DNA of 48,839 nt, from the NCBI GenBank assembly GCA_002328745.1, contig DCVQ01000019.1:28561-77399 (forward strand), read 5' to 3'. Origin of the DNA: Actinobacteria bacterium UBA2184. GTDB lineage: Bacteria > Actinomycetota > Coriobacteriia > Anaerosomatales > Anaerosomataceae. Below the pieces are notes generated by a model. That model was given only the letters and a program-made list of their open reading frames with translations, searched no databases and had not been told where the DNA came from. A program made the position numbers and the translations under genes. Shown piece by piece: positions 16,704 to 25,010 of the stretch (positions are counted from its first letter, which is position 1; each line of letters starts with the position of its first letter).

Positions 16704-16738
16704 CGAACGGCGCCGGCAACGGCGCCGTTCGCGTTTTC
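16704..16738 (+). terminator. Rho-independent terminator after rpmF
   Basis: A perfect 12-bp stem CGAACGGCGCCG / CGGCGCCGTTCG with a GCAA loop (16704-16731) is followed by CGTTTTC. The next start codon is only 12 bp further on, so the following gene either uses read-through or has a promoter I cannot see. Confidence 0.8.
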
Positions 16739-16749
16739 GAGTAGACGGG

Positions 16750-18852
16750 ATGGAGACGGTGCTCGAGGCGTTCTTCGCTCCGCGGTCGGTCGCGGTGATC
16801 GGTGCGTCACGCGATCCGGGCAAGGTCGGTCATGCGGTCCTGCGGAATCTGCTCGAGGGCACATTCGCAGGACCCGTTCATCCCGTGAACCCCTCCGGCG
16901 GCGAGATCCTCGGCCGCCGCGCGTACGAGAAGATCGGCGCCGTCCCGCCGCCGGTCGATCTGGCGGTGATCGTCGTCCCCGCAGGGATTGTCGCGACCAC
17001 GGTGGCCGAGTGCGGCGCCGCAGGAGTGAGCGCCGCGATCGTGATCTCGGCGGGATTTCGCGAGACGGGCCCTGCCGGGGCGGCCCTGGAGAAGGAGCTT
17101 GTCTCTGTGGCCCGGTCGGCCGGGGTGCGTCTCCTCGGCCCGAACTGTCTCGGCCTCATCGCCGCCCGTTCCGGGCTGAACGCGTCGTTCGCTCCCGTCA
17201 TGCCCACCGACGGCCCCATCTCGTTCATGTCGCAGTCCGGCGCCCTCGGTACCGCTGTCCTGGATTGGGCGGCGGGGGAGGGCATCGGCATCGGGCACTT
17301 CGTCAGCCTCGGCAACAAGGCCGACGTCACCGAAGTCGACCTCCTGCGCGCCTGGACCGCGGATCCCGAGTCGCAGGTCGTCGTGGCGTACCTCGAGTCG
17401 GTCTCGGACGGCCCCGCCTTCGTCGACGCGGTGACGACTCTCGTGCGCGAGCGGCCGTTCGTGGCGCTGACCGCAGGCTCTACCGACGCCGGCGCCCGCG
17501 CGATGTCGTCGCACACCGGCAGCCTCGCCGGATCGCGGGCGGCGTACGAGGCGGCCTTCCGCAAGTGCGGCGCCATCGGCGTGCGCACGGTCGAGGAGCT
17601 GTTCGATCTCGCTGAGGGATTCGCGAGACAGCCGCTTCCGCAAGGCGCGCGCGTGGCGATCCTCACGAATGCCGGAGGGCCGGCGATCCTGGCCGCCGAT
17701 GCCTGCGAGGACCACGGCGTTCTTCTTGCGGCGCTCGATGACGCGACCGTCGCAGCGCTCGGAACGGTCCTGCCGCCGGCTGCTGCGATCGGGAACCCGG
17801 TGGACATCCTCGGTGACGCGGGTGCGGACCGGTACCTCGCCGCCGCACGGCTGCTGGCGGCGGATCCCGGCGTGGACGCGCTGGTCGTGATCCTCACGCC
17901 GCAGGCCATGACGCAGCCGGTCGCGACCGCGGAGGCGGTATGCGCGGTTGCCGCGGAATCCCGACTCACCACGCTCGCGGTCTTCATGGGCGACGTGTCC
18001 GTGGTCGAGGCCGTCGGCTCGTTGCGGGCGGGCGGTGTTCCCGAGTATGCGTTTCCGGAGCGGGCCATCTCGACCCTTGGGTCGATGATCAGTCACCGCG
18101 CGCGGATGCAGCTGCCGCCGGCTCGGGCGCCACGGATCGACGCAGACCGCGCCACCGTGACTGCCGCGATCGCGCACGCGACCGCGGCGGGCCGCACGTT
18201 CATCACCGAAGCCACCGCCCAGCGTATCGCCTCGTCGTACGGCATCACCGTGCCGAGCGCGGGCGTGGCTTCCGACCTTGCCGGAGCGCTGGCGCTCGCG
18301 GCCGATATCGGCTATCCGGTGGTCCTCAAGATCGCGAGCCCCGACATACTCCACAAGTCGGATATCGGCGGCATCGCGCTCGGCCTTACGGGGCCCGGAG
18401 AGGTCCGGTCCGCCTACGAGCGCATGATGGCAGGCGTGCGGCGACGGATGCCCGAGGCGCGCATCTGGGGTGTGAGCGTGCAGGAGCAGCTGTCTCCGGG
18501 CCACGAGGTGATCATCGGCGTCAACCGGGATCCCACGTTCGGTCCGCTCGTCATGTTCGGGCTCGGCGGGATCTACGTGGAGGTGCTGCGCGACGTGACG
18601 TTCAGGCTCGCGCCCGTCACCTACGAAGAGGCGCGGGAGATGATCGGGGAGATCCGGGCCGCAGGCATCCTTCGGGGTGCGCGCGGCGCGCCGCCCGCCG
18701 ACATCGACGCGATCGCGGACGTGATCGTTCGCGTCGCCGCCCTCGCGGGCGACTTCGAGAGCATCACAGAGCTCGACATCAACCCGCTCATCGTCGGCGA
18801 CCGCGGCCGGGGGGCCGTGGCTGCCGACATCCGCATCGGGATCGGAGGATGA
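16750..18852 (+). CDS. ADP-forming acetate/acyl-CoA ligase, fused alpha-beta subunits
   Basis: The enzyme converts an acyl-CoA, ADP and phosphate to the free acid, CoA and ATP (reversible), an energy-saving reaction typical of anaerobes. Domains in order are a CoA-binding Rossmann domain (1-130, IGASRDPGKVGHAVL), the ligase-CoA domains (150-450) with the phospho-histidine in SHTGSLAGS (His255), and an ATP-grasp domain (about 470-700, with YPVVLKIASPDILHKSDIGG). The order matches fused alpha-beta proteins of about 700 residues. Substrate could be acetyl-, propionyl- or aryl-CoA; the sequence alone does not decide. It is followed by a DRTGG/P-loop gene 2 bp later and then plsX. Confidence 0.88.
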   Translation: METVLEAFFAPRSVAVIGASRDPGKVGHAVLRNLLEGTFAGPVHPVNPSGGEILGRRAYEKIGAVPPPVDLAVIVVPAGIVATTVAECGAAGVSAAIVISAGFRETGPAGAALEKELVSVARSAGVRLLGPNCLGLIAARSGLNASFAPVMPTDGPISFMSQSGALGTAVLDWAAGEGIGIGHFVSLGNKADVTEVDLLRAWTADPESQVVVAYLESVSDGPAFVDAVTTLVRERPFVALTAGSTDAGARAMSSHTGSLAGSRAAYEAAFRKCGAIGVRTVEELFDLAEGFARQPLPQGARVAILTNAGGPAILAADACEDHGVLLAALDDATVAALGTVLPPAAAIGNPVDILGDAGADRYLAAARLLAADPGVDALVVILTPQAMTQPVATAEAVCAVAAESRLTTLAVFMGDVSVVEAVGSLRAGGVPEYAFPERAISTLGSMISHRARMQLPPARAPRIDADRATVTAAIAHATAAGRTFITEATAQRIASSYGITVPSAGVASDLAGALALAADIGYPVVLKIASPDILHKSDIGGIALGLTGPGEVRSAYERMMAGVRRRMPEARIWGVSVQEQLSPGHEVIIGVNRDPTFGPLVMFGLGGIYVEVLRDVTFRLAPVTYEEAREMIGEIRAAGILRGARGAPPADIDAIADVIVRVAALAGDFESITELDINPLIVGDRGRGAVAADIRIGIGG

Positions 18853-18854
18853 CC

Positions 18855-19919
18855 ATGCGTGCCATCATCGTGACATCCACGCGGCCGTACACGGGCAAAA
18901 GCGGCATCGCGCTCGCGCTCATCGGCATGCTCGCGGACAGGGGCCTGGACGTCGGGTACTTCAAGCCGTACGGCACCATGCCCGTGGAGACAGACGGCAT
19001 CATCAGCGATGAGGACGCGGTCTACGTGAACCGCCTGCTTTCGCGGCCATCGGATATCGGCGATGTATGCCCCGTCGTGCGCTCGCAGGCATTCATCGAA
19101 GACGTCCTGGCCGGTCGCGCGCACTCCGGGCCCGACGACGTCGCGGCTGCCTTCGCGCGATGCGCCGCCGGGCGCGACGCCATGGTCGTGGAAGGGCCCA
19201 CCGAGCCGGCCCAGGGCACCGCGACGGGCCTGACCGCACCCGCGGTGGCCTCGCTGCTGGATGCGAAGGTCCTGCTCGTCGATCGGCCGAAGCCCACCGA
19301 TCTTCCCGAGGACGCGCTGGCCTCGGCCGCAGGACTCGGCGTCCGGCTTGGCGGCGTCGTGCTGAACGGGATCGACGAGTCCCGGCTGCAGGTGGTCCGG
19401 GAGAGCGTCGTTCCCTTCCTGGAGCGGCGCGGCGTGACCGTGTTCGGCGTCCTGCCGCACGATCAGACCCTTGGCTCCGTTACCGTCGCCGAGATCGTGG
19501 AGGCCCTCGGCGCGACCGTCCTCTCCGGCGCGGATCGGCTCGATGCAGCTGTGGAGACGTTCATGGTCGGGGCGATGGGGCAGGAGAAGGCGCTGCGGTT
19601 CTTCCGCCGCAAGGCGAGGAAGGCGGTGATCACCGGAGGGGACCGCGCCGACGTGCAGTTGGCGGCGCTCGAAACGAGCACCACGTGCATCGTCCTGACG
19701 GGGAACGTGCCTCCGTCGCCGGTCGTGCTCGCGCGGGCCGAAGAGCTTGGCGTGCCCGTGCTCTCGGTGGAGGGCGACACGCTTGGAGCTGTCGAGCGCA
19801 TGGAGACCCTGCTCGGCAGGATGCACGTTCATGACGCGGCCAAGGCTGCTAGAATACGCGAGATGCTCGAGAGGGAGACCGCCGCAGACGCGATGCTCGC
19901 CGCGCTGGGTATCGCATGA
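18855..19919 (+). CDS. P-loop plus DRTGG-domain protein (phosphotransacetylase N-terminal-like)
   Basis: The 354-residue protein has a BioD/CobQ-like P-loop domain (residues 1-200, STRPYTGKSGIAL at 8-20) and a DRTGG domain (about 215-320). The latter includes GGDRADVQLAALETSTTCIV, the form seen in the regulatory N-terminus of long phosphotransacetylases. The catalytic phosphotransacetylase domain is absent. It probably senses a nucleotide or metabolite and controls its partner, the adjacent CoA ligase, but that is inference. ATG 18855 is chosen because GGAGG (18844-18848) is 6 bp upstream. ATG 18849 overlaps the ligase stop but has no room for a ribosome site. Function is not established for such stand-alone proteins. 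Confidence 0.8.
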   Translation: MRAIIVTSTRPYTGKSGIALALIGMLADRGLDVGYFKPYGTMPVETDGIISDEDAVYVNRLLSRPSDIGDVCPVVRSQAFIEDVLAGRAHSGPDDVAAAFARCAAGRDAMVVEGPTEPAQGTATGLTAPAVASLLDAKVLLVDRPKPTDLPEDALASAAGLGVRLGGVVLNGIDESRLQVVRESVVPFLERRGVTVFGVLPHDQTLGSVTVAEIVEALGATVLSGADRLDAAVETFMVGAMGQEKALRFFRRKARKAVITGGDRADVQLAALETSTTCIVLTGNVPPSPVVLARAEELGVPVLSVEGDTLGAVERMETLLGRMHVHDAAKAARIREMLERETAADAMLAALGIA

Positions 19920-19939
19920 CAACGCATTCCGGAGGCCTG

Positions 19940-20944
19940 ATGAGCGAGGTACCCGTTAGGATCGCCGTCGACGCCATGGGAGGGGACCACGCGCCGTCGG
20001 TGGTTCTTGAGGGCGTGAGGCTCGCCATCGATGCCGATCCGACGCTGGAGGTCGTGCTCGTGGGCCCCGCCGCGGTGGTCGCCCCCGTCACCCACGATCG
20101 CTGCAGCACGGTCATCGCGAGCGAGGTCATCGCCATGGACGAACACCCGGCGAGCGCGGTGCGCTCGAAGAAGGACTCGTCCATCGTCGTGGGATGCGCA
20201 CTCGTGCGCGACGGCGAAGCGGCAGGCTTCTTCAGCGCCGGGAGCACCGGCGCGTGCATGGCCGCGGCCACGCTCGTGATGCGCCGCATCCCCGGCGTGG
20301 CACGACCCGCGATCGCCACCGTGCTGCCGGGCGCCAGCAATCCGACGGTCCTGCTCGATATCGGCGCAAACGCGGACGTCCGTCCCGAGATGCTCGTCCA
20401 GTTCGCCGAGATGGGGAAGGCCTACGCCCAGGTCATCCTCGGCGTCGCGTCGCCGCGGGTCGGCCTGCTCAACATAGGCGAGGAGCCGACCAAAGGCTCG
20501 CAGCTCGCCCAGGAGACTCACGCGCTCATGGCGGCCGGGGTCGAAGGGTTTGTGGGGAACGTCGAGGGACGCGACGTGCCTGCCGGCACCGTTGATGTGA
20601 TCGTGACAGACGGCTTCACCGGCAACGTGGTCCTGAAGACGCTCGAGGGTCTCGCGGCGATGTTCTTCGGCCAGATCAAGGAAGTCTTCACCGAGAGCCT
20701 GCCCAACCGCATCGCGGCGTCGGTGGTGGCGCCCTCGCTCAAGCGGCTCAAGCAGCAGCTCGATCCGGATGTGTATGGAGGCGCGCCGCTTCTCGGAGTG
20801 AACGGCGTGTGCATCATCGGGCACGGCAGCTCGAATGCCATTGCGGTGTCCAACGGTGTCGCGGTGGCCGCGCGGGCGGCTCGCGGGGACCTGACGTCGC
20901 GGATCGCGTCGATGATCGCCGACGCGCCCGCCTCCTGGGAGTAG
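19940..20944 (+). CDS. plsX: Phosphate acyltransferase PlsX
   Basis: PlsX makes acyl-phosphate from acyl-ACP and phosphate. PlsY then uses the product to start phospholipid synthesis. The family start VRIAVDAMGGDHAP, the GFFSAGSTGACMAA segment, VLLDIGAN and the TDGFTGNVVLKT motif are intact. I chose ATG 19940 since GGAGG at 19931-19935 precedes it. ATG 19916 overlaps the previous stop but lacks a ribosome site and adds eight residues. With 334 residues it is full length. The acyl-phosphate product is the same intermediate that FakA/FakB make from free fatty acids. Confidence 0.96.
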   Translation: MSEVPVRIAVDAMGGDHAPSVVLEGVRLAIDADPTLEVVLVGPAAVVAPVTHDRCSTVIASEVIAMDEHPASAVRSKKDSSIVVGCALVRDGEAAGFFSAGSTGACMAAATLVMRRIPGVARPAIATVLPGASNPTVLLDIGANADVRPEMLVQFAEMGKAYAQVILGVASPRVGLLNIGEEPTKGSQLAQETHALMAAGVEGFVGNVEGRDVPAGTVDVIVTDGFTGNVVLKTLEGLAAMFFGQIKEVFTESLPNRIAASVVAPSLKRLKQQLDPDVYGGAPLLGVNGVCIIGHGSSNAIAVSNGVAVAARAARGDLTSRIASMIADAPASWE

Positions 20945-20969
20945 TCACCTGCACGGGTCGGCGCGAACG

Positions 20970-20977
20970 TGTACACT
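20970..20977 (+). promoter_or_regulatory. Possible -10 element upstream of fabH
   Basis: TG followed by TACACT lies in the 90-bp gap between plsX and fabH. The -35 region (CTGCAC at 20949) is poor. If real, it would allow the fab genes to be transcribed apart from plsX. Confidence 0.25.
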
Positions 20978-21034
20978 ACACGGACGTTGGCGACCCCCGG
21001 GCATGAAGCCATGGCAAAGGAGCACGGAATCCGC

Positions 21035-22024
21035 ATGAAGCACGCCGCAATAGTCGGCATCGGCGCATACCTTCCCGAGAGGCGTCTCACCAACGCCGAT
21101 CTCGAACGCATGGTGGACACCACCGACGAGTGGATAGTCACGCGGACCGGCATCCGCGAGAGGCGGATCGCCGCAGATCACGAGACGACCTCTTCGCTGG
21201 GCGCCGAAGCCGCCCGCGCCGCTCTCGGGGATGCGGGCCTGGGTCCCGCGGACATCGACCTGATCGTCCTGGGGACGTCCTCGCCCGATCATATCTTCCC
21301 GTCGACCGCGGCGCTTGTGCAGGCCCGGCTCGGCTGCACGTGCCCGGCCGTGGACGTCATGGCCGCGTGCACCAGCTTCATCTACGCCCTGCAGCATGCG
21401 ACCTCGAGCATCGAGTCAGGCCGCGCGAAGCGGGTGCTCGTGATCGGCGCCGAGGTCTTCAGCCGCCTGATCGACTGGACGGACCGGGGCACGTGCGTGC
21501 TCTTCGGCGACGGTGCGGGGGCGTTGGTGCTCGAGGCCTCCGATGAGGCGGGTGTGCTCGGCATAGAACTCGGAGCCGACGGGACGGGTGCGGACGTGCT
21601 CACCGTGAAGGCGGGCGGCAGCGCGTTCCCGGCGACGGTGGAGCGGATCGAGGCGCGGGAGCATCTGGTGCAGATGGCCGGCAGCGAGGTGTTCAAGTTC
21701 GCGGTGCGCGTTATCCCCGAGGCGGTCCGCGCGGCGCTCGCGTCCTCGGACCTGTCGGTCGCCGATGCCCGGTGGTTCATCCCGCACCAGGCCAATCAGC
21801 GGATCCTCGACACCATGGCCGACCGTCTGGGTGTCCCTCACGACCGCGTGTTCTCGAACATCGCGAACCTGGGCAACACGTCGGCGGCGTCGATTCCGCT
21901 GGCCATGAACGACCTGTATACTACGGGCAATCTGCGCCCCGGAGACGTGCTCGCCCTGGTCGGCTTCGGGGCGGGACTCACCTGGGGTGCGGCAGTCGTC
22001 CGCTGGACCAAAGGGGCACGGTAG
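21035..22024 (+). CDS. fabH: 3-Oxoacyl-ACP synthase III (FabH)
   Basis: FabH condenses a short acyl-CoA with malonyl-ACP to begin each fatty acid chain and so sets the starter unit. The catalytic triad is complete: Cys112 in MAACTSF, His in IPHQANQR, and Asn in NLGNTSAAS. The protein is 329 residues, normal. ATG 21035 is chosen from the family N-terminus (AAIVGIGAYLPE). ATG 21011 would add eight residues. An AAAGGAG lies at 21016-21022. Starter preference (acetyl versus branched) cannot be told from the sequence. fabK begins immediately after the stop. Confidence 0.96.
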   Translation: MKHAAIVGIGAYLPERRLTNADLERMVDTTDEWIVTRTGIRERRIAADHETTSSLGAEAARAALGDAGLGPADIDLIVLGTSSPDHIFPSTAALVQARLGCTCPAVDVMAACTSFIYALQHATSSIESGRAKRVLVIGAEVFSRLIDWTDRGTCVLFGDGAGALVLEASDEAGVLGIELGADGTGADVLTVKAGGSAFPATVERIEAREHLVQMAGSEVFKFAVRVIPEAVRAALASSDLSVADARWFIPHQANQRILDTMADRLGVPHDRVFSNIANLGNTSAASIPLAMNDLYTTGNLRPGDVLALVGFGAGLTWGAAVVRWTKGAR

Positions 22025-22972
22025 ATGAGTCTGCGAACGCGCGTCACGGAGTTGCTCGGAATCGAGCATCCGATCATCCAGGGCGGGATGGCGTGGACCG
22101 CGACTGCCGAGCTTGCGGGAGCCGTGAGCAACGCGGGCGGCCTTGGCATCATCGGTGCGGGCCACATGCCCACCGACATCTTGCGCGAAGAGGTCCGCCG
22201 CGCGAAGACGATCACGGACCGGCCGTTCGGGGTCAACCTGATGCTGCTCACCCCCCACATCGACGACCTCGTGGAGATGGTCCTCGAAGAGGGAGTGCCC
22301 GTGGTCACCACGGGCGCCGGTAACCCGGGCAAGTACATGAACGACTTCAAGAACGCCGGGATCAAGGTCCTTCCGATCGCGCCGTCGGTTGCGCTCGCCA
22401 AGCGACTCGAGTCCATCGGCGCCGATGCGATCATCGGTGAGGGCATGGAAGCCGGCGGTCACATCGGCGAGCTCACCACGATGGTCCTTACTCCCCAGCT
22501 TGTCGATGCGGTCGGGATTCCCGTCATCGCGGCCGGCGGCATCGCAGACGGGCGCGGGGTCGCGGCGGTCTTCGCCCTCGGAGCGGAGGGCGTGCAGGTC
22601 GGCACGCGCTTCATGTGCGCGTCGGAGTGCACCATCCACCCGGATGTGAAGGCACGGGTCTTGAAGGCCAAGGACCGCGACACCGTGGTGACCGGCTACT
22701 CCACGGGCCACCCGGTCCGCGTGATCAAGAACAAGCTCACCCGGATCCTCGAGGAGCTTGACCGCGACAACAAGCCAGAGGAGATCGAGGCGCTTGGCGC
22801 CGGCAAGCTCGCGCTTGCGATGCGCACCGGCGACCTGGAGATGGGTTCGGTCATGGCTGGCCAGGCCGCAGCCATGGTGTGCAGGATCGAGCCTGCGGCG
22901 GCCATCGTCGAGGACCTGGTCTCGGGTGCCGAAGCCGTTCTGTCGCGCATGGCCTCCGTGGTGACCGGGTGA
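22025..22972 (+). CDS. fabK: Enoyl-ACP reductase II (FabK, FMN-dependent)
   Basis: FabK reduces trans-2-enoyl-ACP with NAD(P)H and bound FMN, closing each elongation cycle. It is a TIM-barrel protein unrelated to FabI. Motifs IEHPIIQGGMAW, GVNLMLLTP, the active-site histidine in EAGGHIG and the FMN-phosphate loop AAGGIADGRG, with GVQVGTRF after it, are clear. The 315 residues match the family. It starts directly after the fabH stop, with no gap, and lies between fabH and fabD, the same setting as in Firmicutes. A second, more distant member is encoded at 25011. Confidence 0.94.
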   Translation: MSLRTRVTELLGIEHPIIQGGMAWTATAELAGAVSNAGGLGIIGAGHMPTDILREEVRRAKTITDRPFGVNLMLLTPHIDDLVEMVLEEGVPVVTTGAGNPGKYMNDFKNAGIKVLPIAPSVALAKRLESIGADAIIGEGMEAGGHIGELTTMVLTPQLVDAVGIPVIAAGGIADGRGVAAVFALGAEGVQVGTRFMCASECTIHPDVKARVLKAKDRDTVVTGYSTGHPVRVIKNKLTRILEELDRDNKPEEIEALGAGKLALAMRTGDLEMGSVMAGQAAAMVCRIEPAAAIVEDLVSGAEAVLSRMASVVTG

Positions 22973-22977
22973 GCGAG

Positions 22978-23901
22978 ATGACGCGGCGAACAGTCGCGTT
23001 CGTGTTCCCCGGCCAGGGCTCGCAGCGCACCGGGATGCTCGACAGCGTGCCCCGCGTCGAGGGATTCGACTCGCTGCTGGCCGAGGCCGAGCGCAATAGC
23101 GGGCTTCCGCTCGCGAAGCTCGCGGCCGAGGGACCTGCCGAGGCGCTTGCGGATACGCGCGCGGCGCAGCCGCTGCTCTTTCTCGCCGATTGGGCGTGGG
23201 CGGTGGCGCTCCGGGACGCAGGCGTCGTGCCCGACGTGATCGCGGGCCATAGTCTTGGCGAGCTTGCGTCGCTCGCGTTCGCCGGGTCCTTCTCCGTCAC
23301 CGACGGCCTTGCGCTCGTCTGCGAGCGTTCGCGTCTGATGGCCGCCGCAGCCGCAGGTGCCCCCGGCACCATGGCCGCGGTCCTCGGGATGGACGGCGAC
23401 ACTATCGCCGCGTCCGTGGACGGGATCGCCGGGGTGTGGGTCGCGAACGACAACGCCGAAGGCCAGGTCGTCATCTCCGGCACGCACGACGGCATCGAGC
23501 GCGCTACGCGCGCGCTATCGGAGGCGGGCGCTCGCAAGGTCGTTCCGCTTCAGGTCGCGGGACCGTTCCACTCGCCGCTCATGGCTCCCGCCGCGACAGC
23601 TTTCGCGAGCGTGGTCGAGTCGTCGCCCTTCGATGATGCGGCTGTCCCGGTCGTCCAGAACACCGACCCGTCGCCGGCGACCGATGCCGGGGCGTTGCGC
23701 GGCCGCCTCGTGCGGCAGATCAGCTCACCGGTTCGCTGGCGCGAGACCATGGAGACGTTCCGGCACATGGGGATCGGCGTGATCATCGAAGCCGGTCCCG
23801 GCGCGGTGCTCACCGGATTGGCCCGGCGCATCGAAGGCATCGAGGCCATCGCGGCCGAGGGTGCGGGGATCGAAGGCGTTGTGGAGGCGGTGGGAGCATG
23901 A
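22978..23901 (+). CDS. fabD: Malonyl-CoA:ACP transacylase
   Basis: FabD moves malonyl groups from CoA to acyl carrier protein. The family start VAFVFPGQGSQ, the nucleophile in GHSLGE (Ser92) and the active-site GPFHSPLM histidine are present. From ATG 22978 the protein is 307 residues. GTG 22969 overlaps the fabK stop as GTGA and would add three residues, so the start is ambiguous. The stop overlaps the fabG ATG. No acetyl-CoA carboxylase genes are nearby to make its malonyl-CoA. Confidence 0.95.
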   Translation: MTRRTVAFVFPGQGSQRTGMLDSVPRVEGFDSLLAEAERNSGLPLAKLAAEGPAEALADTRAAQPLLFLADWAWAVALRDAGVVPDVIAGHSLGELASLAFAGSFSVTDGLALVCERSRLMAAAAAGAPGTMAAVLGMDGDTIAASVDGIAGVWVANDNAEGQVVISGTHDGIERATRALSEAGARKVVPLQVAGPFHSPLMAPAATAFASVVESSPFDDAAVPVVQNTDPSPATDAGALRGRLVRQISSPVRWRETMETFRHMGIGVIIEAGPGAVLTGLARRIEGIEAIAAEGAGIEGVVEAVGA

Positions 23902-24647
23902 AACGACTGGATGGACGGGTCGCGCTCGTGACGGGGGCTTCCCGCGGTATCGGGGCCGCAGTCGCACAGCGGCTCGCATCCGAGGGCGCCGTCGTAGCGG
24001 TGAACTACGCCGGGAACGCCCGGGCAGCAGCCGATGTGGTCGCGGCCATCGTGGGGGCCGGCGGGACTGCCGAGGCGTTCCAGGCCGACGTAAGCGATGC
24101 GCAGGCGTGCCAGGCTCTTGTCGAGGCCGTGCACGAGCGATTCGGCCGACTCGATATCCTGGTCAACAACGCAGGCATCACGCGCGACGGTCTGCTCGTC
24201 CGCATGTCCGATGACGACTGGGACGCCGTGATCGCGACCGATCTTTCGAGTGCCTTCTACCTGTCCCGCGCCGCAGGCAAGATCATGATGAAGGCGCGAA
24301 CGGGCTCCATCGTGAACATGAGCTCTGTGGTCGGCATGGTGGGCAACGCCGGCCAGGTCAACTACGCCGCCGCGAAAGCGGGGCTCATCGGAATGACCAA
24401 GTCGATCGCTCGCGAACTGGCCTCGCGCGGCGTTCGTGCGAACGCCGTCGCGCCCGGTTTCATCTCCACCGACATGACCGATGCGCTCCCGGATGCCGCA
24501 AAGGCCGCACTTTCGGGTACTATCGCGCTCGGCAGGCTCGGTTCGCCCGACGACGTCGCCGCGTGCGTGGCATTCCTCGCATGCGACGACGCGTCGTATA
24601 TCACCGGCCAGGTCATCGCTGTCGATGGCGGCATGACGTTCTCGTGA
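23898..24647 (+). CDS. fabG: 3-Oxoacyl-ACP reductase (FabG)
   Basis: FabG reduces 3-oxoacyl-ACP with NADPH. It is a short-chain dehydrogenase of 249 residues. The cofactor loop TGASRGIG is at 12-19, NNAG at 90-93, the catalytic serine near 142-143, and the YAAAK pair Tyr156/Lys160 are intact. The asparagine usually found in the TNLSS segment is aspartate here (Asp115 in ATDLSSAF), a small departure from the standard Asn-Ser-Tyr-Lys tetrad. The C-terminus DGGMTFS is typical. The ATG overlaps the fabD stop. Confidence 0.95.
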   Translation: MKRLDGRVALVTGASRGIGAAVAQRLASEGAVVAVNYAGNARAAADVVAAIVGAGGTAEAFQADVSDAQACQALVEAVHERFGRLDILVNNAGITRDGLLVRMSDDDWDAVIATDLSSAFYLSRAAGKIMMKARTGSIVNMSSVVGMVGNAGQVNYAAAKAGLIGMTKSIARELASRGVRANAVAPGFISTDMTDALPDAAKAALSGTIALGRLGSPDDVAACVAFLACDDASYITGQVIAVDGGMTFS

Positions 24648-24689
24648 CGCCGGTGCCGCCTGAGGCTTACCCGGAAGGAGGTGGTACGC

Positions 24690-24932
24690 ATGGAGCACGA
24701 TGAGATCTTCGGAAAGGTCAAGGAGGTCATCGTCGACCAGCTGTCCGTCGATGACGACGATGTGAACATCGACGCGTCGTTCATCGACGACCTCGGCGCT
24801 GACTCGCTCGACATCGTCGAGCTCGTCATGGCGCTGGAGGACTCGTTCGGCATCTCCATCCCTGATGAGGAGGCCGAGAACATCAAGACGGTCGGCGACG
24901 CGGTGGAGTTCATCGCCGCTAACATGGAGTAG
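24690..24932 (+). CDS. acpP: Acyl carrier protein
   Basis: AcpP carries growing acyl chains on a phosphopantetheine arm. The 80-residue acidic protein has the DSL attachment motif with Ser39 (LGADSLDIVELVM). The strong site AAGGAGGTG (24675-24683) supports ATG 24690 rather than the in-frame GTG at 24681. It lies between fabG and the FMN enzyme gene, and a strong hairpin follows the stop, which may let acpP accumulate above its neighbours. Confidence 0.97.
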   Translation: MEHDEIFGKVKEVIVDQLSVDDDDVNIDASFIDDLGADSLDIVELVMALEDSFGISIPDEEAENIKTVGDAVEFIAANME

Positions 24933-24956
24933 CGCGGCCGATACAGCCGCTTGGGG

Positions 24957-24986
24957 GGCGGCGTCACGCACGCGCGTGGCGCCGCC
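24957..24986 (+). terminator. Strong intercistronic hairpin after acpP
   Basis: GGCGGCGTCACGC (24957-24969) pairs with GCGTGGCGCCGCC (24974-24986) across a 4-nt loop, a 13-bp stem with one G-T pair. There is no T-tract, so it is more likely a partial terminator or an mRNA 3'-end stabiliser than a full stop. Confidence 0.5.
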
Positions 24987-25010
24987 GCTCCGCACCGAGG
25001 AAGGTTTCAC

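Noticed and set aside
16807..18504. A 565-codon minus-strand frame opposite the acyl-CoA ligase gene
   Set aside because: Composition is that of an antisense shadow, and no start signal or family motif is seen.
18849..18854. ATG 18849 as the start of the DRTGG protein gene
   Set aside because: The GGAGG site ends at the base before it, leaving no spacing. ATG 18855 fits far better.
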